A DNA stretch of 64,000 nt, from NCBI RefSeq assembly GCF_964355755.1, contig NC_092674.1, forward strand, positions 439,001-503,000, in the 5' to 3' direction. Of this stretch, positions 11,867-33,609 are shown piece after piece (positions within the stretch are counted from its first letter, which is position 1; the number at the start of each line of letters is the position of its first letter). Origin of the DNA: Antedon mediterranea (lineage: Eukaryota; Echinodermata; Crinoidea; Comatulida; Antedonidae). The position numbers and the translations under genes are program-made. Under the pieces are notes generated by a model, which saw nothing but the letters and a program-made list of their open reading frames with translations, was not told the DNA's origin and did no database searches.

Positions 11867-12402
11867 TATTCTTAAACACTATTTCTAATTACAAAGTAAT
11901 TATTTTAGTAGATTCTATATAATATAAATAGATGACCGACTTCGACTTTCTTTTGTTTACGTTTTTTTCGTACTTCTGCCCTCTAGAGTTCTCAATCTGC
12001 ACAGCCATTCCATTTTACAACTATTGTTAATAGAGAATTATTTTGATTAATTTTTTTATTTATGACAATAAACGATGTTTATCTGGCCTGATTTGTATTT
12101 CCACTAAAATTTAACACTGTACCAATGACTGAGATTATAATAATAATTATTATATTACCGTCCGCTCCCAATACCGTGCTTCTTACTGTATTTTAATAAT
12201 ATCCCTTGTAACAAATGGTTTCGTCTATATTTAATACCGATCCTCATGGCCCGTTCGTCGTTTGGTCGATGCCACTCTGGATGCCGGTTTGCAGCACACA
12301 ATCTCTATATTCACGAAACGAAGCATATCACACAGCAGATCCTTTACCACCTGGATTACTGAGCCGTCCTGTCCCAAATCTCCAGTATTTAAACCGATCA
12401 AC
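11867..12402. promoter_or_regulatory. Probable shared promoter between GPALPP1 and the TMEM53-like gene
   Basis: The two start codons point away from each other and are 536 bp apart. No TATA box stands out. This would be a bidirectional promoter by position only. Confidence 0.45.
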
Positions 12403-14081
12403 ATGTTCAAAAGTATTCAGTTTGCAAAAAACGCCATATTCACATTTCCTAAACAGACGGTGTTGATACCAGTCGGTCAGAAACGGGTATGTTTTCAGAC
12501 TGTGTTTATGTAGGCCGCACATCGCGAAGGGTGTGCTGTGTATTGAGACTAGATAGACAGTAAGATCAGTGAGTGGATTAACTTTTAGTCTCCATCCAGG
12601 GAGTTGTTTACAACTCGCCCTGGTCCATCCATCCAGGCAATGTTTATATATAGTGACTCATTTGAGTCAGCAGTAAAATAGGTGTTTTTATGGCAATTTT
12701 ATTTAAATCACATTTAAGTTAGTAAATAGTAAGTAATAGAAAATATCAATAAAAGATCTTGATTTTTGTTTATATTTTTGTAAATCAATTTAGGTCTAGC
12801 ACTGCAGCTGCCTCTATTGTCATTGTATTGTCTATATAATAATTAGTATACTAATTATTAGGCCTCTATGATAACATACTAATAGTATAATATAATACTA
12901 TTATAGTAAAAAGTAAATATATTTTTTAAATAAATAATAAAATTATAAAATACGGTTGCTTTAAATACGATACAATAAGAAGATTTTAATTTATGAAAAA
13001 GTTAGTACATGATTGATACTGTAGTTAATTTAATATTTCTGGTTGTACTCAATTTCTGATGCATTCAGACTGTAAGGATAAAGTTTCTTTGAGTTCCTGG
13101 TACAAAGTGTAGTTGCTGGTACTACAGTCTGTAACCATTATTATTACCATGATTGCATATTATGCCCTCCATTTTCAATAATTTATCAAATATGTACATT
13201 TATAAAAACTGATTTAATCAATTTTAATAAATTTTCCCCTTCAGCTTGCTGTTTGTTATGCATCCACAAAAGCTGATGATAAAATTACAAATACCAGGAT
13301 TGATGATAATCTAGTGCTGCACACGACGTCCTCGTCACAACCGGGGACACCGTTAGTTCTCCTGTACAGTTGGTTGGCTGCTAAACAGCGCCATCTTGAT
13401 CGATTCTCTAAATTGTATCTTAACAAAGGCTGTGATGTCGTATCTGTTCAAATAAAACCGCTGCAGTTGATACAACCTGCAAGTGGTTCCCAAAAAATTG
13501 CGGAAAAGTTGGTAGATTTTGTGCAAGGATCTGAACAAAACCAACGACCACTTCTGGTGCATACCTTTTCAGTTGGAGCATATCTACACAGTGAAACGCT
13601 ATCAAAGATGTCTGAACACGACACGAAGAACAAGACTGTGATAGTTGACAGGATCAAAGGTCAAGTATTTGACAGTGCAGTTGATTTGGATAAAGTACCG
13701 TATGGTACATCGAGGGCGCTTTTCAACAACCGTGTAGCTCAGAATACTGTTGAGGCTATGTTGAATGGTTTCTTCAGAATGACTCACAAACACACAATGT
13801 TGCATTATCAGAATGCACAAAAAGTGTTCTACTCTAACCCTGCTTCTACTCCTTTGCTTTTCTTTTATTCTAAAGTTGACCCAGTTGCTCCCGCCAGCAC
13901 CATCGATAGCTGCATCAACACTCTTAAACATGACCATGGCAAAGAAGTCTACAGTAAAGTCTTTGACAGCTCATCACATGTCAGTCACATGTATAAATAT
14001 CAAAGCGAATACATTGGAGCTCTAGAATCGTTCCTACACAGGTTAGGCTGCTTCAATGCAGATCAAACAACATCATCATAA
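12403..14081 (+). CDS. TMEM53-like DUF829 alpha/beta-hydrolase family protein
   Basis: Two exons: 12403-12486 and 13245-14081 (stop 14079-14081), joined in phase 0 by aaacgg|gtatgt and ccccttcag|cttgct, 306 aa. The family (TMEM53, DUF829) has an alpha/beta-hydrolase fold; vertebrate TMEM53 is a nuclear-envelope protein. Seen here: LLYSWLAAKQRHLDRFSKLY near the first strand, and HTFSVGA at about 134-140 as a degenerate nucleophile elbow with Ser137. FYSKVDPVAP carries the putative acid Asp240, and SSSHVSHM carries His273/His276. The N-terminal ~30 residues (MFKSIQFAKNAIFTF...) are basic and hydrophobic with no acidic residue, so a mitochondrial presequence is possible. The start is the first ATG in this frame that joins cleanly. 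Catalysis is unproven. Confidence 0.85.
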
Positions 14082-14917
14082 AAAACTGGAACTCTCATCA
14101 TGCTGCTTTGTGATCTTCCAGCTAAAACTATTTTTAATTTCTGCTGTCTTTCTACCTTATCTTTATAACTGTTAAACTATTTTGCATCAAATAATGTCAT
14201 AAAGTTATATAATTTATAATGTCTTAACTTTCTTTGTTGTCCAACTCTAAACATGAAACCAAAGAGGTTTAGAAAAATAACAGACTAACTAAAACCACAT
14301 TTATTTTATTAACAATGATTTGTATTCATGGCGTAAAGTGTATTTCTGTTTTTGTTTCTCACTTTCATGTATTTTTCTGAAAACTTAAAAAAAATTAATT
14401 TTACTTCAGTCTGAACTTCCATGTTTGAAAACATGTATTTGAGATTCATGTTTAACTTCCACTAATCAGGAACATTATGTGAGATTCATGTCTGTCTTTG
14501 TCTTGTTTAATAAGTACAAGCTATGTTCTAAAATATATATTTAAAAATATATATTTATAGTTCAAATAATTAATAAACAAATTATATTTCATTGTCATCA
14601 ATACTCTAGATTTCAAGAATATATTTTAAATTCAAATATTTATTTAACAAGAGCAAATTGGTGCCTTAGATATTTTATTTTTTTCTTTTTGTCCACCACT
14701 GCCATTGTGCTTTCTTGCATGGGCCATGTTTTAAATTTTGACTTTAATTAGAAATACTTTTAGAATCATGTAATAGTCTTTACTAAATCTGTATAAATGC
14801 TTATTGTTTGAGTTTTTAATTGTTATACCTTTTAAAATGTATTTTAAATGCTCTTCATTTTTATGATGGACCAGAATATATCACATTAGTGCATAACTAC
14901 ATAGCTTATTCTTTTAA

Positions 14918-14992
14918 ATAGCATACTATAGTATTTAAATAGCATACTATAGTATTTAAATAGTATACTATAGCATACTATAGTATTTAAAG
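14918..14992. repeat. ~21-bp AT-rich tandem repeat
   Basis: About 3.5 copies of ttaaatagcatactatagta. The surrounding 14.1-15.2 kb is AT-rich and shows no gene. Confidence 0.8.
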
Positions 14993-15206
14993 AAATTACA
15001 ACAACAAAACTGCCAAACATTATTTAGTTATTTTGAATGTTAATGATAAAACCAAATCAAAGTTGTTAGAATTTTTTAAATATAAAACTTCAAATAAATA
15101 TTTTAAAAATAATGTATAATGTTTTTTTGTGCTTTAATAATGTATTTAAGATTTCTAAATATATTTTTCAGTGAAAAAAATCTTCTATAGGCCTACTGGT
15201 CATTGG

Positions 15207-16410
15207 ATACTATTTATGATGCGTACCTCAATGTTCAGGTGCTAGTCTCTGAATTCAGTCTGCATCATAATACTATTTATGATGAGTACCTCAATGTTCA
15301 GGTGCTAGTCTCTGAATTCAGTCTGCATCATAATACTATTTATGATGAGTACCTCAATGTTCAGGTGCTAGTCTCTGAATTCAGTCTGCATCATAATACT
15401 ATTTATGATGGTGAGTACCTCAATGTTCAGGTGCTAGTCTCTGAATTCAGTCTGCATCATAATACTATTTAGATGAGTACCTCAATGTTCAGGTGCTAGT
15501 CTCTGAATTCAGTCTGCATCATAATACTATTTATGATGAGTATCTCAATGTTCAGGTGCTAGTCTCTGAATTCAGTCTGCATCATAATACTATTTATGAT
15601 GAGTACCTCAATGTTCAGGTGCTAGTCTCTGAATTCAGTCTGCATCATAATACTATTTATGATGAGTACCTCAATGTTCAGGTGCTAGTCTCTGAATTCA
15701 GTCTGCATCATAATACTATTTATGATGAGTACCTCAATGTTCAGGTGCTAGTCTCTGAATTCAGTCTGCATCATAATACTATTTATGGTGAGTACCTCAA
15801 TGTTCAGGTGCTAGTCTCTGAATTCAGTCTGCATCATAATACTATTTATGATGAGTACCTCAATGTTCAGGTGCTAGTCTCTGAATTCAGTCTGCATCAT
15901 AATACTATTTATGATGAGTACCTCAATGTTCAGGTGCTAGTCTCTGAATTCAGTCTGCATCATAATACTATTTATGATGAGTACCTCAATGTTCAGGTGC
16001 TAGTCTCTGAATTCAGTCTGCATCATAATACTATTTATGATGAGTACCTCAATGTTCAGGTGCTAGTCTCTGAATTCAGTCTGCATCATAATACTATTTA
16101 TGATGAGTACCTCAATGTTCAGGTGCTAGTCTCTGAATTCAGTCTGCATCATAATACTATTTATGATGAGTACCTCAATGTTCAGGTGCTAGTCTCTGAA
16201 TTCAGTCTGCATCATAATACTATTTATGATGAGTACCTCAATGTTCAGGTGCTAGTCTCTGAATTCAGTCTGCATCATAATACTATTTATGATGAGTACC
16301 TCAATGTTCAGGTGCTAGTCTCTGAATTCAGTCTGCATCATAATACTATTTATGATGAGTAGGCCTACCTCAATGTTCAGGTGCTAGTCTCTGAATTCAG
16401 TCTGCATCAT
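15207..16410. repeat. 63-bp minisatellite, ~19 copies, open in one frame
   Basis: The unit contains gagtacctcaatgttcaggt then gctagtctctgaattcagtc and tgcatcataatactattta. Nineteen nearly identical copies are present. Because 63 is divisible by 3 and the unit has no stop in one frame, it translates as a 21-residue repeat. A 1-bp deletion near 15472 breaks the frame and the last copy ends in a stop. It is treated as a satellite, not a gene. Confidence 0.95.
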
Positions 16411-16989
16411 ACAGAATAATTACCGTACTGTATATAATTTACACTTATGATACATAAACACTAGTACATAGAATTATTATTTAAATTACCACCAATTGGT
16501 CTTACCACCAGACACATGTTTTTGAAATAAAAATATTTTATTATTTCTACAAAGTACGAATCTATTCTTCCACCATTTTTTAATTCATTTTTTAATTGGT
16601 TATTTTGTAAACCAGACAATAAAATGATATAAAATAACATTTTTTTTTATATTGTTAATGTTAAATTACACATTTTGTACGATATTGTTGCTAATGTTAA
16701 ATTACACATTTTCATAGACTTTTCGAGTGTTACTCTGACAATGACTTGTAACATAATGACGCCCTCAACTTCTGCACAGACGATAACAAGTCTTGTTATC
16801 TATAACAAAACATTAATACAATTTTAATAACTCTACTCTCCTGATAGTGTTTTATGAATGATGTACTTATTAAGGTGTACAGATGATGATGACTTAATTC
16901 ATTACGTTACATTAAGGCATTTCGTTATACTGAATTAGATTGACAAGCTTCATATACTTTTGAAAATAATGAAAGGTAGAAACGCTTTA

Positions 16990-17695
16990 AAAAAAATTAA
17001 GGCCGCGCTTTCTTTTATTTAATTCAAACCTCGACGTTTTTAACATTTGGTTATAAATTTAATGCCACGCGCGTTTCATACTTCTTTTGAAATGTACTCA
17101 AACTTCGACATTTTTAACGTTTTGTTATCAATTTAATTCCACGCGCGCTTTATACTTCTTTTGAAACTACTTAAACCTCGACGTGTTCAACTTTTTGTTA
17201 TCAATTTAATGCCACGCGTGCTTACTGCTTTTGAAACGTACTCAAACCTCGACGTTTTTAACATTTTGTTATCAATTTAATGCCACGCGCGCTTCATACT
17301 TCTTTTGAAATTTACTCAAACTTCGACATTTTTAACGTTTTGTTATCAATTTAATGCCACGCGCGCTTTATACTTCTTTTGAAACTACTTAAACCTCGAC
17401 GAGTTCAAATTTTTGGTATGAATTTGATGCCACGCGCGCTTACTGCTTTTGAAACGTACTCAAACCTCGACGTTTTTAACATTTTGTTATCAATTTAATG
17501 CCACGCGCGCTTTATACTTCTTTTGAAACTACTTAAACCTCGACGTGTTCAACTTTTTGTTATCAATTTAATGCCACGCGCGCTTACTCCTTTTGAAACG
17601 TACTCAAACCTCGACGTTTTTAAGATTTTGTTATCAATTTAATGCCACGCTCGCTTTATACTTCCTTTGAAACTGATCAAAAGTCGAAGATTTTT
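16990..17695. repeat. ~72-bp diverged tandem repeat, ~9 copies, two alternating subtypes
   Basis: The shared core ttatcaatttaatgccacgc then gcgctt recurs about every 69-76 bp. One subtype carries tactcaaacctcgacgtttt, the other tacttaaacctcgacgtgtt. The alternation suggests a two-unit higher-order array. It is richer in CpG (CGCGCG) than its surroundings. No gene is seen from 14082 to 18883. Confidence 0.88.
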
Positions 17696-18883
17696 AATTA
17701 ACATAATATGTCAACACACAGATCGAGAAGTCAATGTTTTCCGATTTTGTGTAAAGGCACAGTAATAAGATTTTTCCATCACTTTGATTTATGTGTTTTT
17801 CGTCGTTATTGATTGAAGTATTATTACATTTTGGCTATAAGGCCTACAAAGAGTTTTTTCTTCGTATGTTACTTACGTTTCTTTTCTCGACACTTTGCCG
17901 ATTTTGTGTAAGGAGACCTGTAACATGATTTTTTTATCACTTCAATTTTTGTTTCTCATCGTTACCACGTTTTTTCACATGCTGTACCATCGGGCCTACT
18001 TCGCAAATGCCTTTTAATGATCAAATGTTCGTTTTCATCGCTTTGAATTTTCTTTAATCACGTTGAAATGTTTCATTATCGCGTTTCAATTCACATTTTT
18101 CGGAGGCTGGACGATTAATGAAAGTCCTTATAGAAACTAGGCCTACCGTTAAGTCGATTAGGTACAAATTATGTAAGTAATGTTTAGGTGTGTATAGTCC
18201 TACTGGTAAGTTCTATATAATTTATTGCAATTTGGCCTACTTAAATGGCAGGAAGAATATCGGACTATCTCTTGAGAGTGACAAAGTTTATGTATCGTAG
18301 AGGGGGTACGTACTGTTATTAGAATACAATTAAACAATACGCTTGACTTGACAACCATGCAACATACGACGCGGTGGAGTTAAGCAAGTACTTGAGGATT
18401 TAGTGAATGCTTCCGTTCCATATCGAAGATGACGCCTTGCCGCTTACAAAAGACAGTAGGGTTAGCTTTTCTGACACATAGTAATGACTTATATTGTTAA
18501 TTTTGATGTGCTCAGCGGTTTTAAGAACATTTAAATGGAACATATCGTTTTACCTGCTGACGATACCGGTAAGGTGACCCCGTGACGAAGTTTTATGGGC
18601 AGTTCGTCGTCGTCGTCTTTCCCCTGTGTTTACAACTTTTACTAACAATAACAAATCAATTTTGCTACTTTATGTTTGTGTAATCTCTCATGGAGGATTA
18701 TGTATGTTTGAGTATCCATCATCATTCGTTTGCCTACCAAGATAACTCAGCTAGCTCAGCTACCTGTACAAGGAGAAACAAACACTAGTCTATAATCATT
18801 GTTTATTATTAAAAGATTGGAAGAGTCATTTCGGGACGTGTCTGTGCATATTATTTATTAGAACTGGTCAAAGTGAAGTTGAA

Positions 18884-28552
<9,669 letters not shown>

Positions 28553-28836
28553 GCAGCTACTAATTTTATTTTGATAATAAGGGGGTTGCCATTTGGTGGG
28601 TTGCCATTTGGTGGGTTGTCATTTGTGTACAGATATGTACGTGTGATTATTGATTATTTTTCCTTTGTAAAAGTTGCGAACCGAATGACCTTTATAGATC
28701 GTTACAAAGTAACTCAACAAAATATTATTGTTTTGTAAACCCACAAACGAAATCCGTTTTACTGTTGACTGAGCACAGAAAGGCACCTGCAGATGTATTG
28801 ATCTAAGGATGTTGCATCACGTTCTTCTGTAATGTC

Positions 28837-28842
28837 AATAAA
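28837..28842 (+). promoter_or_regulatory. Candidate PRKX poly(A) signal
   Basis: AATAAA 285 bp after the PRKX stop codon. No other gene is seen between 28553 and 30100. Confidence 0.6.
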
Positions 28843-29059
28843 ACTTCTGACGAAATTCCAGATATTCTCAGTATTATTAGTTATTTATTTTAAACCCATC
28901 TTAGCATAAGACTATCACTGAATTGGTATAGTTTTTTTCGTACAATATTATTGTATTGGAAAGAAAAGTTTAAACGAATCAGCAATTTAGAAAGAATATT
29001 ATTTCAGGTATCGGCCAAACTGAAACATGGATAATAAAAGAAATAACATTTTGTATTAT

Positions 29060-29105
29060 GAACACCAGGCTAGTGATCTGGAGGTTGTGGGTTCGAGAAT
29101 TACTT
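29060..29105 (+). repeat. Weak tRNA-like fragment
   Basis: ccaggctagtgatctgg could form an anticodon arm, and ggttcgag follows as a B box. The 5' arm and acceptor stem are not convincing. Probably a SINE remnant rather than a tRNA gene. Confidence 0.3.
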
Positions 29106-30189
29106 GCATATTTTTTCGCAAGTATTTTCTCAATGTACTTAGTATAAAGTAAACCTTACGTCAGAATAGGGCAAAACATCTGACCAATATTATTATTTAT
29201 TATACAGTATATTACAAATAGTATTATTATTTTTCTATCAAATGGTACAACAGATGTACTGGACCAAAGCCAATGTATTGCATCTTAAAGTTGTTCAGTA
29301 TTTAAATTTTCTAAATGTGTTTTTACATTTCACAGCACAACATATATAATATATTTTTTGATATTGGAGTCAGTTAACAATTTATATTGAATTTTAAATT
29401 TGTGTAAACCTTCTTTGTTTTGAAAATTAATGAATAATGAATAACCTATATTATATGTACGTAAAAATATAACATACATTTGTCATCCCCTCTTGGTTTC
29501 AATGCAATTGACCCGTCTTCCTGTATACGTTCTTTCTATAATATGTAGATACTAGAAAACAATACCATGACTTACTTTTCTATAGAGTATTAATTAACCT
29601 TAAATTTAAGAACAAAATATCGTTTTTGTTTATTGGTCTTTCACAGCTCTTAATCAATTTTTGTATGGTTTATTTTTATCCAAGGCTTATTAAACTTATA
29701 TAGTTGTTGTACATTCTTTTTAATTTCTAATTTAATAGAATTATTATAAGTGAACCAAGATTTTATGAAGAGTATACTTTTTAAATTGACATTTAGTCTT
29801 TATTAAGCTTTGTACTGTAGTTTGATGCATAATATTATTGTTTAGTAAACATGATGATTATTTTGTATAGGATTTTAAAGAAGGTATTTCCCTAAACCTA
29901 TTTAGGTACTTAATAAACTTGTGTGCTTAAGAGATAATTGCCAATTACTACCATTTTGATAATCCATTTTATTTATGAAAGTATCAGTTTAAATTCAGTA
30001 AACTGTTAATATGCCTACAGTCGGAATCAATTTATTTACTGAAGTACAGTAGTATTATGACAGTAATATTGTAGATGTTATATTAGATAAATTCACAAAC
30101 AAACATGAATTTCACTGATTATAAATGTTTTTTTTGGTTTGCATTTTATTGTATTTGGTGGTGATTTTTTCAAAAAAAGTACCAAAAAA

Positions 30190-32640
30190 AATTCAAATAT
30201 TATGCCATAATATGGCTATATATGCGCATGCTTTGTATCATCTTATACAGCCATATTAACTAGTTTTGTCTATAGTACAAGGATATTTTTTCGAAAAATA
30301 CTCAAAATATCGACTTTTTAAAATTCCATTATTATGCGATAATATGGCTATATATGTGCATATATTGCTTTGTATCATCTTATAGAGCCATATTAACCAG
30401 TTTTGTCAAAAAATAAAAAGGTTGAACTTTAGTCAATTTTGGAAAAAATCCCTGTAAAAATGACCATTTTTCGACCCTTTCATTTTTTGATATAATTAGT
30501 TATTATAGCATAATAAACATGCGCAGAGACGAATATTAGTTTCTGCGCATGTCAATTATGGTATATTAACCATTTGAAAATTTTTTTATAATTAGTTACT
30601 ATAGCATAATAAACATGCGCAGAGACGAATATTAGTTTCTGCGCATGTCAATTATGCTATAGTAACCAGTTTTATCAATTTTTTGACATAAATGGTTACT
30701 ATAGCATAATAAACATGCGCAGAGACGAATATTAGGTTCCGCGCATGTCAATTATACTATACTAACCAGTTTTATCGAAAAATAAAAAGGTCGAAAATTT
30801 GTCATTTTTGGAAAAAATCCCTGTACTATATATAGTACAGAGAAAATTTCGAAAAATGACAATTTTTCGACCCTTTCATTTTTAGATATAATTAGTTACT
30901 ATAGCATAATAAACATGCGCAGAGTCGAATATTTGGTTCTCCGCATGTCAATTATAGTATAATAACCAGTTTTATCGAAAAATAAAAAGGTCGAAAATTG
31001 GTCATTTTTTGAAAAAATTCCTGTATTATAGTACAGGGAAAATTTCGAAAAATGACCATTTTTCGACCCTTTCATTTTTTGATATAATTAGTTACTATAG
31101 CATAATAAATATGCGCAGAGATGATATTAGGTTCTGCGCATGTCAATTATGCTATATTAACCATTTGAAAAAATTTTTATATATAATTAGTTACTATAGC
31201 ATAATAAACATGCGCAGAGACGAATATTGGGTTCTGCGCATGTCAATTATACTATAGTAACCAGTTTTATCGAAAATAAAAAGGTCGAAAATTGGTCATA
31301 TTTTGAAAAAATCCCTGTACTATAATACAGGGAAAATTTCCAAAAATGACCATTTTTTGATATTAGTTACTATAGCATAATAAACATGCACAGAGACGAA
31401 TATTAGTTTCTGCGCATGTCAATTATGGTATATTAACCATTTGAAAATTTTTTTATATATAAATAGTTACTACAGCATAATAAACATGCGCAGAGTCGAA
31501 TATTGGGTTCTGCGCATGTCAATTATACTATAGTAACCAGTTTTATCGAAAAATAAAAAGGTCGAAAATTGGTCATATTTTGAAAAAATCCCTGTACTAT
31601 AGTACAGGGAAAATTTCCAAAAATGACCATTTTTCGACCCTTTTATTTTTTGATATAATTAGTTACTATAGCATAATAAACATGCGCAGAGACGAATATT
31701 AGGTTCTGCGCATGTCAATTATGCTATAGTAACCATTTTTTAAAAATTTTTATATATAATTAGTTACTATAGCATAATAAACATGCGCAGAGACGAATAT
31801 TAGTTTCTGCGCATGTCAATTATGCTATAGTAACCAGTTTTATCAATTTTTTGACATAAATGGTTACTATAGCATAATAAACATGCGCAGAGACGAATAT
31901 TAGGTTCCGCCTATGTTAATTATACTATACTAACCAGTTTTATCGAAAAATAAAAAGGTCGAAAATTTGTCATTTTTGGAAAAAATCCCTGTACTATAGT
32001 ACAGAGAAAATTTCGAAAAATGACAATTTTTCGACCCTTTCATTTTTAGATATAATTAGTTACTATAGCATAATAAACATGCGCAGAGTCGAATATTTGG
32101 TTCTGCGCATGTCAATTATAGTATAATAACCAGTTTTATCGAAAAATAAAAAGGTCGAAAATTGGTCATTTTTTGAAAAAATTCCTGTACTATAGTACAG
32201 GGAAAATTTCGAAAAATGACCATTTTTCGACCCTTTCATTTTTTGATATAATTAGTTACTATAGCATAATAAATATGCGCAGAGATGATATTAGGTTCTG
32301 CGCATGTCAATTATGCTATAGTAACCAGTTTTATCTATTTTTTGACATAAATGGTTACTATAGCAAAATAAACATGCGCAGAGTCTTAAAATTCAATTAT
32401 TTTGTGATAATATGGCTATATATGCACATATTGCTTTGTATCATCTTATAGAGCCATATTAACCAGTTTTGTCGAAAAATAAAAAGGTTGAAATTTAGCC
32501 AATTTTGGAAAAAATTCCTGCACTATAGTATAGGGATTTGGCGCGCCAGGGATTTTCCCGAAAAATGCCCAAAATATAGACTTTTTAAAATTCAATTATT
32601 TTGCGATAATATGGCTATATATGCACATATATTGCTTTTT
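30190..32640. repeat. Array of hairpin-forming repeats with a 1,164-bp higher-order duplication
   Basis: Two palindromic modules alternate. Module A (about 14 copies) has arms gttactatagcataataaac plus atgcgcaga against tctgcgcatg plus the matching reverse complement. Module B (about 8 copies) centres on ctgtactatagtacag, with arms containing aaaaggtcgaaaa and tttttcgaccctttt. A block around 30480-31130 recurs at about 31643-32300, offset 1,164 bp, with very few changes. The first 250 bp and last 250 bp share a third module, with gcgataatatggctatatat and catcttatagagccatatta. Confidence 0.88.
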
Positions 32641-32710
32641 ATATAACACCTAAATAAATTCCTGTCATTTGATTGGACGATTGTGGGTCACATGGCGTGC
32701 AATAGTACGC

Positions 32711-32734
32711 ACTATTAAACGATCGTTTAATAGT
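32711..32734. repeat. Perfect 24-bp palindrome
   Basis: Each 12-base half, actattaaacga, is followed by its exact reverse complement. It lies in the segment that interrupts the hairpin array (about 32640-33140). That segment also holds clustered ctaggcctag-type palindromes at 32845-32935. Confidence 0.85.
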
Positions 32735-33194
32735 ACTTTTTGAAACATTTTTGTGTATGAAAAAAAAAACGTCTCGCGGATAAAAAAAAACCATAATTAG
32801 CTTAGATAAGTTCCAATTGTCTGTCGAAGTTTTGCCTTTCAGCCAAGCTAGTACTACTAGGCTACTAGGTCTAGCCTAGGCCATGCTAGTATTAGGCTAG
32901 ACCTAGCCTAGGCGTGTTAGCCTTGCTAGGCCTAGGATTGTTTGGTCGTTTGTTGACATAATTAACACAAAAGTAGGTGTGTTTACGAAATCCATATAAA
33001 TATAACATTTAATATAAAATTATTAAAAACCAAATGTTACTGTTTTTAATCAATGTGTGTGAATGAAATGTAGTAAGCTTTGGCTAGGGCTACCTTTTAT
33101 TTGATTCAAATAACTAGAATTTATTTAGATGTTATATAAAACAAATAATGAATGTTTTGTATTCGTGTAATGGTACAAATAATGGCACTTGGTG

Positions 33195-33609
33195 CATAAA
33201 CTTTTGTATTGATAAATGCGTTCCAGTTAAAAAAGTGAAAATCTACCCTAACAACAAGCCATGGATCACGAAAGGCGTTAAATTACTGTTGTGTGAGAAA
33301 CGTAAAGCCTTTAAGATGGGCGACTCTAATCGTATGAAAATATTGACTAGAGAGATTAAATCTGAAATAATGAAACAGAAGAACATTTATAGGAAAAAAG
33401 TTGAACATAACTTCAGGTCTAATAATATGAAACAAGTTTGGCAGGGTATGAAACTTATGAGTGGTTACACAAACGGTGGTAATACACCCACCTCGATTCC
33501 GAATGTTACTGTGCAATATGTTAATGAGTTAAATGAATTTTATAACCGTTTTAATGTTCATGATTTAAAAAAAGAAAGAGAGGCTCTATTTAGCTTGTCG
33601 GGTGACTGA
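33195..33609 (+). pseudogene. LINE ORF2 fragment upstream of the reverse transcriptase
   Basis: Open from the truncated 5' end to a stop at 33607-33609. YPNNKPWITK, a Lys-rich stretch and NNMKQVWQGMKLMSGY are typical of the linker between endonuclease and reverse transcriptase in Rex1/CR1-like elements. The reading then continues in another frame from about 33602 (VTEDDPKFS). The ORF is therefore broken by a one-step frameshift. Confidence 0.8.

Noticed and set aside
15493-16362. 289-residue open frame made of a 21-residue repeat
   Set aside because: Product of a 63-bp satellite whose unit is divisible by three. No start context, flanking exon or family match, and the frame breaks at a 1-bp deletion.
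31009-32451. Two near-identical ~90-residue frames 1,164 bp apart
   Set aside because: They come from the higher-order duplication of the hairpin array, not from duplicated genes.
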